Below, in pieces: positions 11,506 through 23,953 of a stretch of DNA of 64,000 nt. The notes beneath the pieces are model-generated. The model was not told the origin of the DNA. It did no database searches and saw nothing but the letters and a program-made list of their open reading frames with translations. Within the stretch, counting starts at the first letter, position 1, and each line of letters begins with the position of its first letter. The DNA is from Gavia stellata (Eukaryota; Chordata; Aves; Gaviiformes; Gaviidae), in assembly GCF_030936135.1 (NCBI RefSeq), contig NC_082610.1, positions 20,904,428 to 20,968,427 of the forward strand, written 5' to 3'. Made by a program: the position numbers and the translations under genes.

Positions 11506-12800
11506 AGGAGATATCTTCCGCAGCAGTTGCACGTGGTGAATCTGGCCAGGTTTTCTTTCCCAAAGACAAGCCAAGGCAGCGCTTACCGCGGGTAAATCTA
11601 AAAAAAGATGGGTCAGAGCCTGAAATTCTTACTCCCTAAGACATGAACAGAGGTAACAATCTTTTGGCTTTCTCCCACTCCTGGCCGCTGCTCCTGGTAG
11701 GGAAAGGCTTTTTCGTCTTTGCTGATCCCATGTCATCTTTACGATAGCAGCAGGGTCTCAGCAGCGCCTTGAGCTGGAGAAGGTTTGTACCTACAGAAGG
11801 AAACAGAGCCTGCCCTGAAGCTCTCACTGTGAATAGACCAGAGGAAAAAGGGATGGGATGGAAGGAGGAGTCAATGATCCTATTTATAAGATAGAAAAGC
11901 ACGAAAAGGTTAATTCATTTGTCTAAGCTCAAATGAGAAATGTGGCTGGGAGCTTGAATTCGTGTTGAGATCCTCTCCAGCACCTCAGAAAGCCGTCACT
12001 ATCTTTTTCCTAGTAGCCTCCCAGGCTTGGCTTATTAGGACTTCCAAGTTTGTTACAGAAAGAGTGAAAACGGTGGCCCTGGGGCTACGGGAGTGAAACT
12101 GTCTTGGTGTGAGCACCGCGCGCTTGCGCAGGGCGGGTTGCTGGTGGGAAAGCACCACCCACCTCTACTCCGAGACACCAGCCAGAGGCCTTCGTTAGCA
12201 GTACAGCCATCCCAAAACTGAACACGGACACCTCTCCCCACACTGTGGGCACGAGGGTGAGGTGTCGCCTCTGACCTGGGTGCAGAGGCCAATTCTCATG
12301 CCGCTTGGGAAGAGACACCTCCCTCCAGGGAAGGATGCGGCTCCCTGCACCCGGGAGGGTGGCTGCTGCACTGGAAGGGCAAACACCCGGCGGCACTGCC
12401 AAGGTGAGCACGGCTGCAGGGCTCTGCCCCGGCTCCATGGCCAAACAGCGGGAACATCGAGGCGAGACCCGTCAGCTGTCGGCCCATCTCACGTCCTCCT
12501 TCTGCCGCAGGAACCCCTGATGAAGGCTGGAGGAGGGCTGGAGCTGGAGCTGCCTCCCCACCCTCCTCCTCCCCACTCCAGCTGGATCGAACGACTCAAG
12601 TGTTTCCTGTACCCTGAAGCGGGGAGTTTAATATACCTGCTGACATTTTTACTGCCATTAATCCTAGTTAATCTGGATATCCGTGCTGTCTGTATCCATT
12701 TAGTCTTTTTCTGAATCTTGATGTATTTTGGCCTTCAGGAATTCCTGGGGCATGTTCGTTGCATGTCGTAGGAGAAAATAAATGAAAGAAAAAAAGATTT
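11506..12800 (+). other. Probable 3' UTR of the synaptotagmin-like gene
   Basis: No other exon of the family follows the stop codon. The first AATAAA on the + strand lies at 12777-12782, giving a roughly 1.3 kb 3' UTR. An acceptor-like site (ttctgccgcag, AG at 12510-12511) precedes an open segment ending at 12714; it may be chance or an alternative terminal exon. Confidence 0.45.
12777..12782 (+). terminator. Candidate poly(A) signal (AATAAA) of the synaptotagmin-like gene
   Basis: This is the first canonical AATAAA downstream of the TAG at 11503-11505. I could not judge the downstream GU-rich element or test use. Confidence 0.5.
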
Positions 12801-13906
12801 TTTTACGGCTTAAAATTTCCTTTCACCTGTCTTCCTGTCCTGGACTGGTAAGAGAGACCCATTTGTCATTTCTTATACTCCCAGCACGTCTTCTGACTGA
12901 TTTCCCAGGCTTTCAAAGTGGCATATTCCCTCACATAAGAGCCATCCTCTGCCTTGCCTGCAGGCAGGTGTGGGTTGGAACTCTGGTTTTCCTTTGTTTT
13001 ACATTTTTTCTTAGTGGCACTGCTTAAAAATCTTGCCCCCCTGCCCAGGCACAAGACACGTAAGGTCTCACCTTCTGAGAAATCTGTTAAATGCGTGGAT
13101 GGGTTTTGCGTAGAGTACGACCGAAAAAAAAAGAAAAAAGTGATTTAGGTCACAAAGGCTTATGTTGGTGTGGGAAGCAAGTGAGAGGAGGCCAGTAGAA
13201 AAGGGGAGGGAGGTGTTGAAATGGGTTCTCCTGCAGTCATCCTCACCTTTGCACAGCTCCTCTCGCATTCGCTTGCCCTACAAAATGTCTTGGGTTGCAA
13301 CACAGATCTGACTCCCCGGTCCTGTGAAGGCAGGAAGGACGAAGCTTGGAGGAGGGAGGCTGGAGGTAGGCTGCGATGCACTGCAGGCTGGCGACGATGT
13401 TCCAGTTGGGATGGGGTGTCCCAAAGAGGCCAGGATTCAACTATCCGAGGTGCAGAGCCCAGGCAGGGCGGTGGGAGTGGGTGACAACTCAGGGATGCTT
13501 GCAAGAGGTGGACAGGATGGTGGCTCCCACGTGCTGGAAGCTCTCCACGTAAACAGCATCGCAGAGCTGCAAGGAGATAACAGAAAGGAGTCGCTGGTTT
13601 TGCCATCCTCCGTCCTCCCCTCCCTGCAGAGGCCAAGCGTGGTTTGGGTGGCGTTGGGGTCTCCTTCCTTTCGCCCGTGAGCATCTTCAGCCCTTCCAAG
13701 GCTTTGCTGTCCAAAGCTGTCCAGCCGCAGCAGCAGCGGCAGCATCCCTTTGCGCCTGCCGCCCTGACTGCTACCGCACCTGGGGCAGAGGCTTTCTCTG
13801 GCCTCTTCGGGGACGCGTCGCTGTGCCTCCTTCCCGTGAGAGCGCATGGGCAACAGGTCCATATGGAGCCAAGCCACGCTGACTTGAGGAGGAAAAAGGT
13901 GGCTTA

Positions 13907-13991
13907 TAAATAAATACGTAGTATTACTATTAAAAAAAAATTTTAATATCTATTAATAAATAACTATAAAATAGTTAAATAAATAAATATG
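13907..13991. repeat. AT-rich low-complexity patch
   Basis: A run of TAAATA/TTAATA-like sequence with an A9 tract in otherwise GC-richer surroundings. No clean repeat period. Confidence 0.75.
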
Positions 13992-15179
13992 TACAGGAGT
14001 ACAGACAGGTGGGCAAACAGCTCTGCAAATCCTACCAGGAAAATACCACCAGAGCAAAATGCTATCAAACCACAGACCCATAACTGTCATTTTCTTCTCG
14101 CGCAGATTTCCCCATCTCAAGGCAAGCACGCGGAGAAGCAGCCAGCCTCTGGCTTACAGGTGAACACGCTGCTCAGGAGACAGTTATTCCACCCTCAATA
14201 TGAGTCAGTGTGTTTATACAGTTAAACTATGAAGATAATTTTACTTCTCAAATTCTCAAAGCTTCTCTAATTAGCCTCCGGCAACTTAGGTTTGGAGCTA
14301 TTAACTTGAATTGGAGATTCATTTCCGTGCAATTGCTTGTCCTGGTTGTTGGCCGTGTTCGACTGGTTTGGGTGTGTGCGGGATAGCTCTGCAAGTTAAC
14401 TGCAGGCTCAAGTCCTTACACAGCTTCTCCTGCCTACCTGTAGGAACTACAGGTGATGGCGTTCTTGGGATTGTGAAGCAGAATGCCCTACTGAAGCAGC
14501 AGAAAAAGTTTCGGTGACCCACCGGAGAGTCCCAGGAAGCACGCAGTGACTTGGGAACAGCCCGAAAGCGGCATCAGTACAGAATAGAAATGATAAAGCT
14601 CTTGCATTTGATCTGGGTGGCTCCAGCGAGAGGTCTCACTTACCTGAGATTATTCTTTGTTTTTTTCCAGGGTTTGTGCTTCCTCTTCCAAGCTCCTCTC
14701 CCGGCTTTGTGGTGCCAGGATCTCATGCAGGTACCAGCAGATTTGCATCAAATCAATGTGCAGCTGCTTTGCTGGAGCCAGGCATGTTCAGTGCAGCACA
14801 GGATCTAGCCCAGAGGGCTGGAGCAAGTTCAGCCTGGGACCAGCAGCAGCCCCCAGCGTCACCGGGGTGTCTCCCCAAGGGCATCCCTACACAAGGACAA
14901 GCACTCCCCTACACACGGCTGGGATGGAGAGGCTGAAGAAGGGGGATTTCTCTCCTTGAGCCCAGAGGAGTTTGTATTTGAGGACAGCCATGTCAGGCAC
15001 GTGGTTGCGGGCGCAGAGCTGCAGCTCGCTCGCGTTGCATGGCGGAGTGGGAAGGGGCAGGTGGGGAATCAGGATGTGGTCCTCCCCACCGAGCGTAGCT
15101 CCTGTGGTGCCTGTGGGACAACAGTGTCACACACTTTGCTTTTCTGTTATAAACGGGCCTGGAGGCACCTTCTTTAATT

Positions 15180-15232
15180 AATCACAGAATCACTAAGGTT
15201 GGAAAAGACCTGTCAGATCATCAAGTTTGGGT
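15180..15232 (-). mobile_element. Short CR1 3'-end fragment
   Basis: Reverse-strand CR1 terminus: one tail unit, then the conserved GGTTGGAAAAGACCTGT block. Only about 50 bases remain. Confidence 0.85.
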
Positions 15233-17138
15233 AGCCCTAGCAAAACACCATATAAACGGACTCGAAGCAACACATCCAGTTCAAGCACACCTGGACACCA
15301 AAGCACTCGGGTCCCATTTGGTCTACACTCAGAGCCAGACACGTCAGACCTCCCCATACTATGGCAGATCTCAGATTCAGCTCTGGAGACAAATTTTGGG
15401 GCCCAACCGGTTCAGCATTTAATTTCAAGTCCCCTAAGCCACAGTTTCCAGTGCTATGCTGCCATTCAGCTGGTGGGAAGGACTCTGAAGACACTCAGGC
15501 TGTGCCACTGAATGCTTTGAGAGCTCGGGCATCCAAGTCTTGGTCCCAGCCAGGAGAGTCTGCAACCAAGGCTTGGCTGGTGGGAGCAAAAATTCAGATG
15601 ATCATGAATTTGCCCCCATTGAACAGCACCTTCCTTCAGCCGCTGGCCAGGCAAAAATCATTTCAGAAGTGCTGGCAGCCAGCCCCGGGCACATGTGTGC
15701 GGGGCTGAGCGGCCTCTGATCGGCTCAGCTTGTTAATCTGCGCACATGTGCCATGTGTCTCCGCTCCCGGAGCTCCCAGCTGCTTCGGCGCCTGGCAAAC
15801 CTCCCGCGTCCACCCTTCCCTCCCTCCTCCTCTCCAAGCACCTGCTTTCTGCAGCCGGGGAGGGAGCGGATGCCTGCCTCTCCCCTTCCTTCCCTGCCCA
15901 CCCAATCTTCATGCGGTGCAAGTCCCGCTCCCTAGACATGTCTCCCCAGTTGAAAGCAAGAGACAAAAGGGATCTGCCCCCCCCTTTCATGCATGTGCCA
16001 TGCATGAAGCCTGCACATCTCCCCTGCCATTCCCACGCTCCCCGCACTGCTGGCCCTTTGCCAGCCCTCTTGGTGTCCCACCGAGACCCCAAAGTCACTC
16101 CCGACCGTACTGCTCTCACCCCACGTGGGCCCTTCGGGTGAGCAGAAGCCACCCAAAAGCTCACCCGAACACGAGGCTTTCCTCCCCTGCCTGCAGCAGC
16201 CGGCCTGGTGGCAGCGGTCCCTGCCCGTGACCCCCGGCTGCCCCTCCTGGGGTCCCCTCCTCCTGGCCTGGGCAGCTGCGACCTTGGGGACAGTGGCAGC
16301 TGCTGGTGGGGGGGAGTGGGGATCTTGCAAAATGCCAATTTGTGACAAGCCGTCACGGGAAGGAGCCAAAAATGGTGACACTCAACCTGCTTGCCTGCCT
16401 CCGGACCCCCAGCTACCTCCCCTGGCAGGGGTGGGCATCTTCAGGAGCAGTTCAAAACCTCCCGAGGGCTGAGCGAGGTGCCTCCCTGTTGACTGGAAAA
16501 ATCAAATCTAGGATGATGCTCACTATGCATCACTGTGATGATGCTCTGGTGTAGCTGTCTTTGCTGGTGAGGCGAAACAGCCCACCCGCCTGTCCCCCTC
16601 CTTCCTCCCCTCCCCGCATGCTGGTGGCTGCTGCTAGCAAAACCAGTAGCCAAGCTTCTCTGGAAACACCAAACATGTGATCGTTCCTAATCTGGCACAG
16701 CCGAAGCAGTCCTCATAAGAACAATCCCTCATCGGGACTGTTCGTGACAACCTTGGACAGAAGCTGCTGGGGCTGCCAACCCTCCCCAGCAGCGCCAACG
16801 GAGCCGCACTCCTTCAGAAATCCCAAGGATCCTGCCCAAACCTTGTCTCCAGCACGCAGAACCTGACGCTGGGCAACACGTCCACCCGAACTGGAGTCCC
16901 AGAGCAAGATTAAACCGTCACATCCATTAGGAAGTCAAAAGCCAGGAGTCAGAAACGCCCCTGCCCACGCCCAGCCGCGTGCCCCCACACATCACTCACA
17001 CGCTCCGCACTGGGCTATGATCCCTCTGGGAGCTCCTCCGTGTATTTTAGGATTTTCCTGTGCTTGCAAGGACAGAAGAAGTGTGCGCTTGGGCCAGCTC
17101 CATGACCGCTTCCTCGTCTGACGTCACACCGCTGCCGT

Positions 17139-17192
17139 CAGCTCCATCAGGCGGAGGACCGCCAGCGGTCCTTGTCCAGCTCCATCAGGCGG
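17139..17192. repeat. 38-bp direct duplication with an embedded near-perfect palindrome
   Basis: CAGCTCCATCAGGCGG occurs at 17139 and again at 17177. Between the copies, 17155-17172 is an 8-base inverted repeat (AGGACCGC / GCGGTCCT) with a 2-base centre. Confidence 0.8.
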
Positions 17193-20100
17193 TGGTGGTC
17201 CAGGGCCCCAGGCCAGGCAAGCAAAGCAGGCGGCTGTACCAAGGTACCAACAGCCAGCCGTGAGAAATTGTGCTTCCTTCCCCCTGTATTTAGCCCACAG
17301 AAACAAAATACAAATATATATTTAAAAAAATAAACTGCAGGGAGTCGGCAGGGGACCAGGCGGCACCTCTGTGTCACCGCATCAGCTCTCGCAGGGCCCA
17401 CGGCAGCATCACCAAGACAACAGCCATCCGACGGAGGAGCAGTCAGTCCCCGCGAGAGCAGAACGGCAGCATCAGCCTGACCCATGAGCCTCCAAGGTCT
17501 GCCCGGCTCTGGATAAGCACCCACTTCCCACACACCACTTATCTCCTTTTCCAAGGCTCTCATCAACGAATCTAAGTGGCTTCATGACTGATTTAACTTT
17601 TCCAACAAACTAGCTGGGAGGCGAACGTTATCTCACGCAAGAGATAAGGGCACATTGACCGAAATTGCCCAGAAAGCCTGTTATAAAAGAAGTAAGAGAA
17701 TGTAAACCTGCAGAGCCCTGGTTTTGCTCATGAGCCGCAAAGCAGAGGCTTTACTCCACGTGGGAGTCCAGCCGAACCCCGTACAAACCATTTCTCACCG
17801 AGGAGCCTGTTAGGAGACCGTCTCGTCTAACCACCCCGTGGCTGTGGCAGAAATGAGAAGGTGAAGGTTGGTACCTGCTAGTAGCGTAACGTTTGCAATC
17901 CTGGGTTAAAATGTGGTTTTTTAAGAAAAACAAGAGGTTGGAGCGTGGAGGGGGGATAAAGACAATTGCATCCTTTGGAGAAACAGAAGTCTGAGTTTCT
18001 TACGCCTCCCGGATTTGGCGCAGGGGCCAAAGGCGATGTATTTGATCCACCTTGCTTTGTCTGTAGCCCCGTCTCCCTGCATACCCGCCAGCGTCAAAGC
18101 TGATGAGAGCTGAGGCTCAGCTTTTCCTTGCTGAGAATCTGCTGGTGCCTCACAAGCATCCTCTGCAAGCGGAGCCTGGCTTTCGGTCCTGGCAGGCACA
18201 AGGATCTCACACTCGCTCCCAGCAGCTTCCTTTTCTGGCTGAGGCAGGGGAAGCCCAGCGCCCCGTGACCACTGGCACCCCTCCAGTCACCTCTGCTCGG
18301 TGCTTTCCAGATGCAGGGAGCACGCTGGAGGTCGGACAACAAATACAACATATCCTCCGGCCGGAGGGGAGGAACTCCTGACCCGAATGCACGCACCATC
18401 CAGCTTCTGGCTTGAGTAATATCTCACTGTGGTCGCAATGGGGATAACGACGTGGCAGGAAAAACTACGCTAGAAACAAGGTGCGTGTGTAGGGGATGAG
18501 GCAGGGCGAGGAAGAAATGGTGTAAGCAAAAGGAGGAAATGTTGCGGCGAGCCAAATGAAGCTCCAGGGAGAGGTCTCCTTCGGGTACCAGTGATCCGGC
18601 TGAGCTCAGACTTCAGTTTGTTCTTTGAAGAGAAATAACGACACTGGTTCGCTCAGCCCATGGCTCAAAGAGCCTTGGGAATGAACCCTTCTGTTGCCCT
18701 CTCCTGGAGCCAGCCCTGGTCCTACGGGGATGGTTTTGCCATCCAAACATGGCTGGGCAAGAGCAAGCAAAAAAAATTAAACCCGCTGCGTGCTTTTTGG
18801 TGCCCCAGCAGCTGAAGACCCAATCTGACATCTTAAAGGCACCTCATTTCCCCCAAAGGCTGACTACACCCCGGAAAACTCAAGCCTCACCGGAGTGGCA
18901 AGTTTGGGCAGCTGAATCCCACAAATCTCGTTTTTAAGCATCCGTCAGAGACAAAAAAGAAATCTGTGGTCCAGGCAGCCTATTTTTGTAACGTCTTTTT
19001 AATCATATAGAGACTTTCTAGTCCATAAAGGGAGGACTAGAGAGACACTACGGAGCTGGCCGGGGCTCCGGCCCCAACGCCCTGGGAAGATAACCCAACA
19101 TCTAGCTTCAAAGCAGAATGTCGCCTTGGGGACAGCCCTTGTGGTCTCCAGGCAAGTACAGCAGTCTGAGCCAAAAATAGTCACAGCAACCCCGTGGGCA
19201 GAGGTAGGGAGGGGAAAAGCACCAAATTTAACCAATATTGTGAACTGAATGACAACCGAGTTTCTCATCCGTGGGACAGGTTTGGGTTACACGGGCAGAG
19301 CTCCGTGGGGTAGCTTGCACCTTTTCCGCACACGGTGTATGCTGCTGGGCACGGGGGTCCCACTGGATTCATTCTCCCCCACCCCAGCTCCAGCAGCTCA
19401 GCAACCCTAGTGCATGTTGAGTTTCTCTCATTCTCACTCAAAAGGAGCCTGCAAACGTAGCAATCTAACACTTTTTTTTTTTTTCTTTTGGCTAAGCAAG
19501 ACTGACAGCTGGAAAAATACATTTAAGTGAGCATTAAGAGGTATTGATAAGAAGAGTCCTGGAATGAATTCAGCTGGTGCAGGCTGCGGCTGTGTCCTGT
19601 GTGTACGCAGGGTTCATGCTATATGAACAGCTGTGGATGGGAAGCAAAACCCTCCGGCCCCAGAGTGTGAAATACTTTGAGAGAGCAGCTAGTCCAAAAA
19701 CCCAGTTCCTGTGGCTCAAAGACCAGCTAGCCAGTGGGACATATTCCAGAGCATTCGCTTAATAGTACCGTGAGCTTTTTAACTAGAATAAATCTTTGCT
19801 TGTAAATTAAAAAAACCCCACAGTGGTTCTGGGTTTGTACCGCTCATTAGCCGTACGGCAACCGTCCGGAGCCTGGGCAGCAAAAAGCCTTCAAGGAGAC
19901 AGAGCAATGCCATTTCTTCTGGATTTCCCCTTCCAACAAATCCTCCCTGGGGAACTCCCTCTGCGAAAGGAAGATCTCGGTCTCTGACTCCATTCTGACC
20001 TTCCCAGCATTCAATTTGACAACATTGCTCCAAGATTAGTCCTAAATTCACCCTCGGATTTCACATGGACTGCCAAGGAAACCCATTAGGTGATGGCTTT

Positions 20101-21811
20101 GGCTCCCTTTGGTCAGTGCCAGACTTCTTTTGGGAAGCGATAAATCTCTCTGAGATTTATCTCCCTTTACAATATTTTATAAACTCAAGTCATCCTTCCT
20201 ATCACCACAACTCCCAGTTTTTAAAAAGAAGGAGAAAAGCTTCACCCATTCCCCCTAACCAGGAATGAAATGGGAAGACATGCTTCCCAGAAGACATCAT
20301 CAAAACAGAGAAAAATTGTTTTCCTGAAGCATTTGGATAGTGGAAAAATATTTCAAAAGCCCTTCTGTGCCTAAGGAGTTTCTAAAACACAAACCAAAGT
20401 AAAATCCAGCTGCCCAGATACCAAATTCAGACTATCTAGTAGTCTGCCTGAATCACCATCGATTGTAAAACACCCTTTTGTAAAATACATTTGCCTCTGT
20501 AGAAACACTTGGTGCTCACCATCACACAGCTGAAAGTGCTCAAGAACGGGGCGGTTTAGACCTGCTCCGGACCCAGCTCCGAGATTCAGCCCCGCCTAGA
20601 GCTGACTTGCCCCATGCTTCACACTCCCCCATTATTCAAGAGACTCGGTGACCGGGATGTTGGTTAAACTAGTTCGCAGTGGAAATGTGAGCCCCAGCAG
20701 CATCCCAGTCCGCCTCACGCTCCCAGTTACATAAAGACCTTTACTTACGTTTTTAGAAATAGCTACGTTGCTAGACTGTTTGTTGCCCAATTCAGGTAAT
20801 AGTTTCGCTTTGTTGAGTTAAGATTAGGCTCTTTCATCCCAGTCTCCAGCTTGTTTAAAGGGGAAATGTATCTTTTTTTTTTTTTTTAAGGCTTTCTGCA
20901 TTGGGGCTTGGGGCTGAGCTTTTGGAAATGGTCCCTCTCACCATCTCAGCCTCTTCCAGAGCCCTGTGTTGTACCGACCTGTCCCTAATGTGACCATTTT
21001 CCTAAATGATGCAAAAGATTGTGGGATTTCGAGAAAATATCCTCAGCACGCAGCCTGCAAACTTGCTATTCTCACTCACAGGAAGTGAACCAATTCCTTC
21101 CCTAAGAGAAAAAGAAACTTACAGTTTTGGGTCAAAACCACACTAAATGGGTGTCTTCCGGAGAATGTCCTTGCATCTGGTTTTAAACATGTGTTAATGA
21201 ACAAGCCAATGCCTCCAAGCAAAGTCACGGCTCCCAGAAGAACGTCTTAATCATTAACCATAAAATACGCAATTTCCCTGCGGTTTAGAAAGCCGGGGCT
21301 TTAGATGGAGATAACATTAAAGGCCACCAGGATAGGCGCAGTCCCATCCGTGTATCGCTTTCGTAGCCTGAAGGTGTTTTTCTCCCCCCAGCTACCGGTC
21401 TGCAGCGAGGACGGGAGAGGACTCTGGCTGTATCCATCCCATGAGGACTTCGGTTTGGTCTCCTTACTACCCAAAAAAAGGTTCCTCACCCAGATTCCTC
21501 TTACCATCCCATCTTAACCGAAAGCATCCAGAGGCTGCTGAGCAGGTCTCAAGTTCAGGTGGTTTTCAGATCTGCCCTCACCACGATTTTACAGGCAGGA
21601 GGGAGGGTTCAGGTCAACCCCAAAATGAGCAACTGGGCTCACAAAAACTCATGAAGTTTTTAACCAAGGCATCCCCAAGCTAATTTGTTTCATTTTTAAT
21701 GTGTTCAAACATTCAGATGGCCTTGTGCAAGTGCTGGCTAGCTACAATTTGTTAAACAAATGAAACAAAGACCCTGGAAGGCAGAGCTTGCTTTGATTTT
21801 CTTAAGGACAA

Positions 21812-21978
21812 GGGAGCCCAGGGAGGTGGTGGAGTCACCATCCCTGGAGGTGTTCAAGGAACGTGTGGATGTGGCACTGCGGGACATGGTTGAGTGGGCA
21901 TGGTGGTGTTGGGTTGATGGTTGGACTTGATGATCTTACAGGTCTTTTCCAACCTTAATGATTCCATGATTCTGTGAG
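21812..21978 (+). mobile_element. CR1 3'-end fragment
   Basis: Matches the last part of the CR1 open segment (CCCAGGGAGGTGGTGGAG onward) through the tail ATTCCATGATTCTGTG. Heavily 5'-truncated. Confidence 0.9.
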
Positions 21979-23131
21979 GCAGTGAGAGCTGGAAGCACAG
22001 AAGTCATGCTGGTGGTTTGCCTTGCAAGGACACTGCCCGGGGGGCTGACTGTCTCCCATTGTCACCCCAGCATCTTTGTCAGCTGCCCCACAAACAATCT
22101 GCCCTCCGGTCCATCGGCTGGTTGCTCCCGCTGCACGCACAGAATATTTGCTTTCCATTACTGCAGCCAAAATCAGATGCTGAAAAGGACGTTCAGGACC
22201 CAAACGGCCTGGAAAGAGAAGGGTTTTTTTTTCATGTGTACGTACGTGTGTACACAGGACGTGTCGAGCCGGCCCTGCAAACAAACTGATGCCATCGACT
22301 GAGAGTTCCCAGGGTTTCCAGCAGCAGGAGGGGAAAACTGGCACCAACCAAAAGCAAAGTCTGCAGCCATGGCCAGGCACACAGGAGCTGAATGAAGACC
22401 TGACTCGGGTTACTGGGCCAAAAACGTTCTCTGTCTTTTCTCATCTGTTTGCAGAGCTTGTGCAGTCCTTTCCCTACACCTCAATGCAGAATCCAAATAA
22501 CTTTCTCCTAGAAATAGGAGGCAGGGCTGAACGGCATCGCAGTCACCAGTCGGTGCCTGTAGTCTTCATAGAAACCCTGATGTGATAAAAACACAGATGC
22601 ATTAACCAAAAGGGCAGCGGTGAGCGTATAGTCTTCTGCTCATATTGGTGGGAGGTAAAGGTTAAGCCAAGAAATCTGTAATTTAGCTAGGGCTTGAGGA
22701 GAGAGCACTATAAAAATAACCTTTCCCCTTCTGAGTGACATCCTCATCTTCCGTGGCGGGGTTAGAAATCCGACACAAAGGGCAGGTAGCCTTTACATGA
22801 ACTGCCTGCTCCTGCGGCACGGCCCTTCCTTCTCCAGGGAGAACGCAGGGAAAAACCACTGAATTTGCTCCCAGTGACCCGAAAGCAGCTGGGAACTGTG
22901 GGCAGAGCTTAAGCCCAAAGGTTCCCCTGGGGAAGGTGCAGAGTCAGGATGGACAAACCTGTGTTGCAATTTCTGGGACAAAAAAGTGTAAATAAGCTAT
23001 TGACCCGCTGAACTCCCGCTACAACAAGGGGATAAACCAAGTAGGAACACTGATCTCCACTAGATCCTGAGTCCCACTCCCTCAGGTCAGGTTCTAGTGA
23101 GCACCAGTTATTAAAATAGCTTCTTTAAACA

Positions 23132-23464
23132 TCACAGAATCACAGAATCACAGAATCAGTAAGGTTGGAAAAGACCTGTAAGATCATCAAGTCCAACCAT
23201 CAACCCAACCCCACCATGTCCACTCAACCATGTCCCGCAGTGCCACGTCCACACGTTCCTTGAACACCTCCAGGGATGGTGACTCCACCACCTCCCTGGG
23301 CAGCCTCTTCCAATGCTTCACCACTCTCTCAGGAAAGAAATTTTTCCTAATATCCAGTCTAAACCTCCCCTGGCACAACTTGAGGCCATTTCCTCTCGTT
23401 CTATCGCTTGTCACTTGGGAGAAGAGACCAACACCCACCTCACCACAACCTCCTTTCAGGTCAT
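23132..23464 (-). mobile_element. CR1 3'-end fragment
   Basis: Reverse-strand CR1. It starts on the + strand with three tail units (CACAGAAT repeated) and runs inward to the VGLFSQVTS-coding region, where similarity stops. It belongs to the same subfamily as the other copies. Confidence 0.92.
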
Positions 23465-23911
23465 CATCCACTGCTGCTTCAGCTGGAAGCATGCCAAGCT
23501 CCACAGGATCATCTCTAGGCTCTGTTGACTCACTGGAGATAGGCTTTTAAAGCTCGCACTTCCTACATCTCCTGCTCAGTGCCTTTGCAACTTTACACGT
23601 GTATCTTGAAGCCCAACGCATCAACGCATTATACTTCCCAGAGCTCAGCAAGCTTGTACCCACAGAGCAGTCAGTTTTGCCAGAGACTATACAGTGATGC
23701 AATACTAGCAGCTTTCCAAAATAAAGCTAGTTCGATGTGTGCACGTTGCCAGGTTTATGCTGTTCTACCACTGAAGGAATCTGTGACGCACAGGTACACT
23801 GAAGCTAAGGTTACTCCTAGAGCAAAATATTCAGTAAGAACAGAAAATTACCTTACAGGTTTGGTCAAATCCATGCCAAGATTGCACATTGCACAGTTCA
23901 GAGTTGACTGA

Positions 23912-23953
23912 CTTAGACTTGACGTGAGAAGTCTAAGACTTGACATGAGAAGA
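23912..23953. repeat. 21-bp tandem duplication
   Basis: Two adjacent 21-base units of the form CTWAGACTTGACRTGAGAAGW with three differences. Confidence 0.8.

Noticed and set aside
13160-13714. - strand open frame of 184 codons
   Set aside because: Proline/serine/arginine-rich composition, no recognisable domain, no supporting splice structure; overlapping frames are equally open.
15730-16381. Overlapping long open frames on both strands
   Set aside because: C-rich sequence depletes stop codons in many frames at once; no family motif seen.
22230-22262. GTACGTACGTGTGTAC-like near-palindrome
   Set aside because: Short alternating purine-pyrimidine sequence of the kind expected by chance in this length; no context to support a function.
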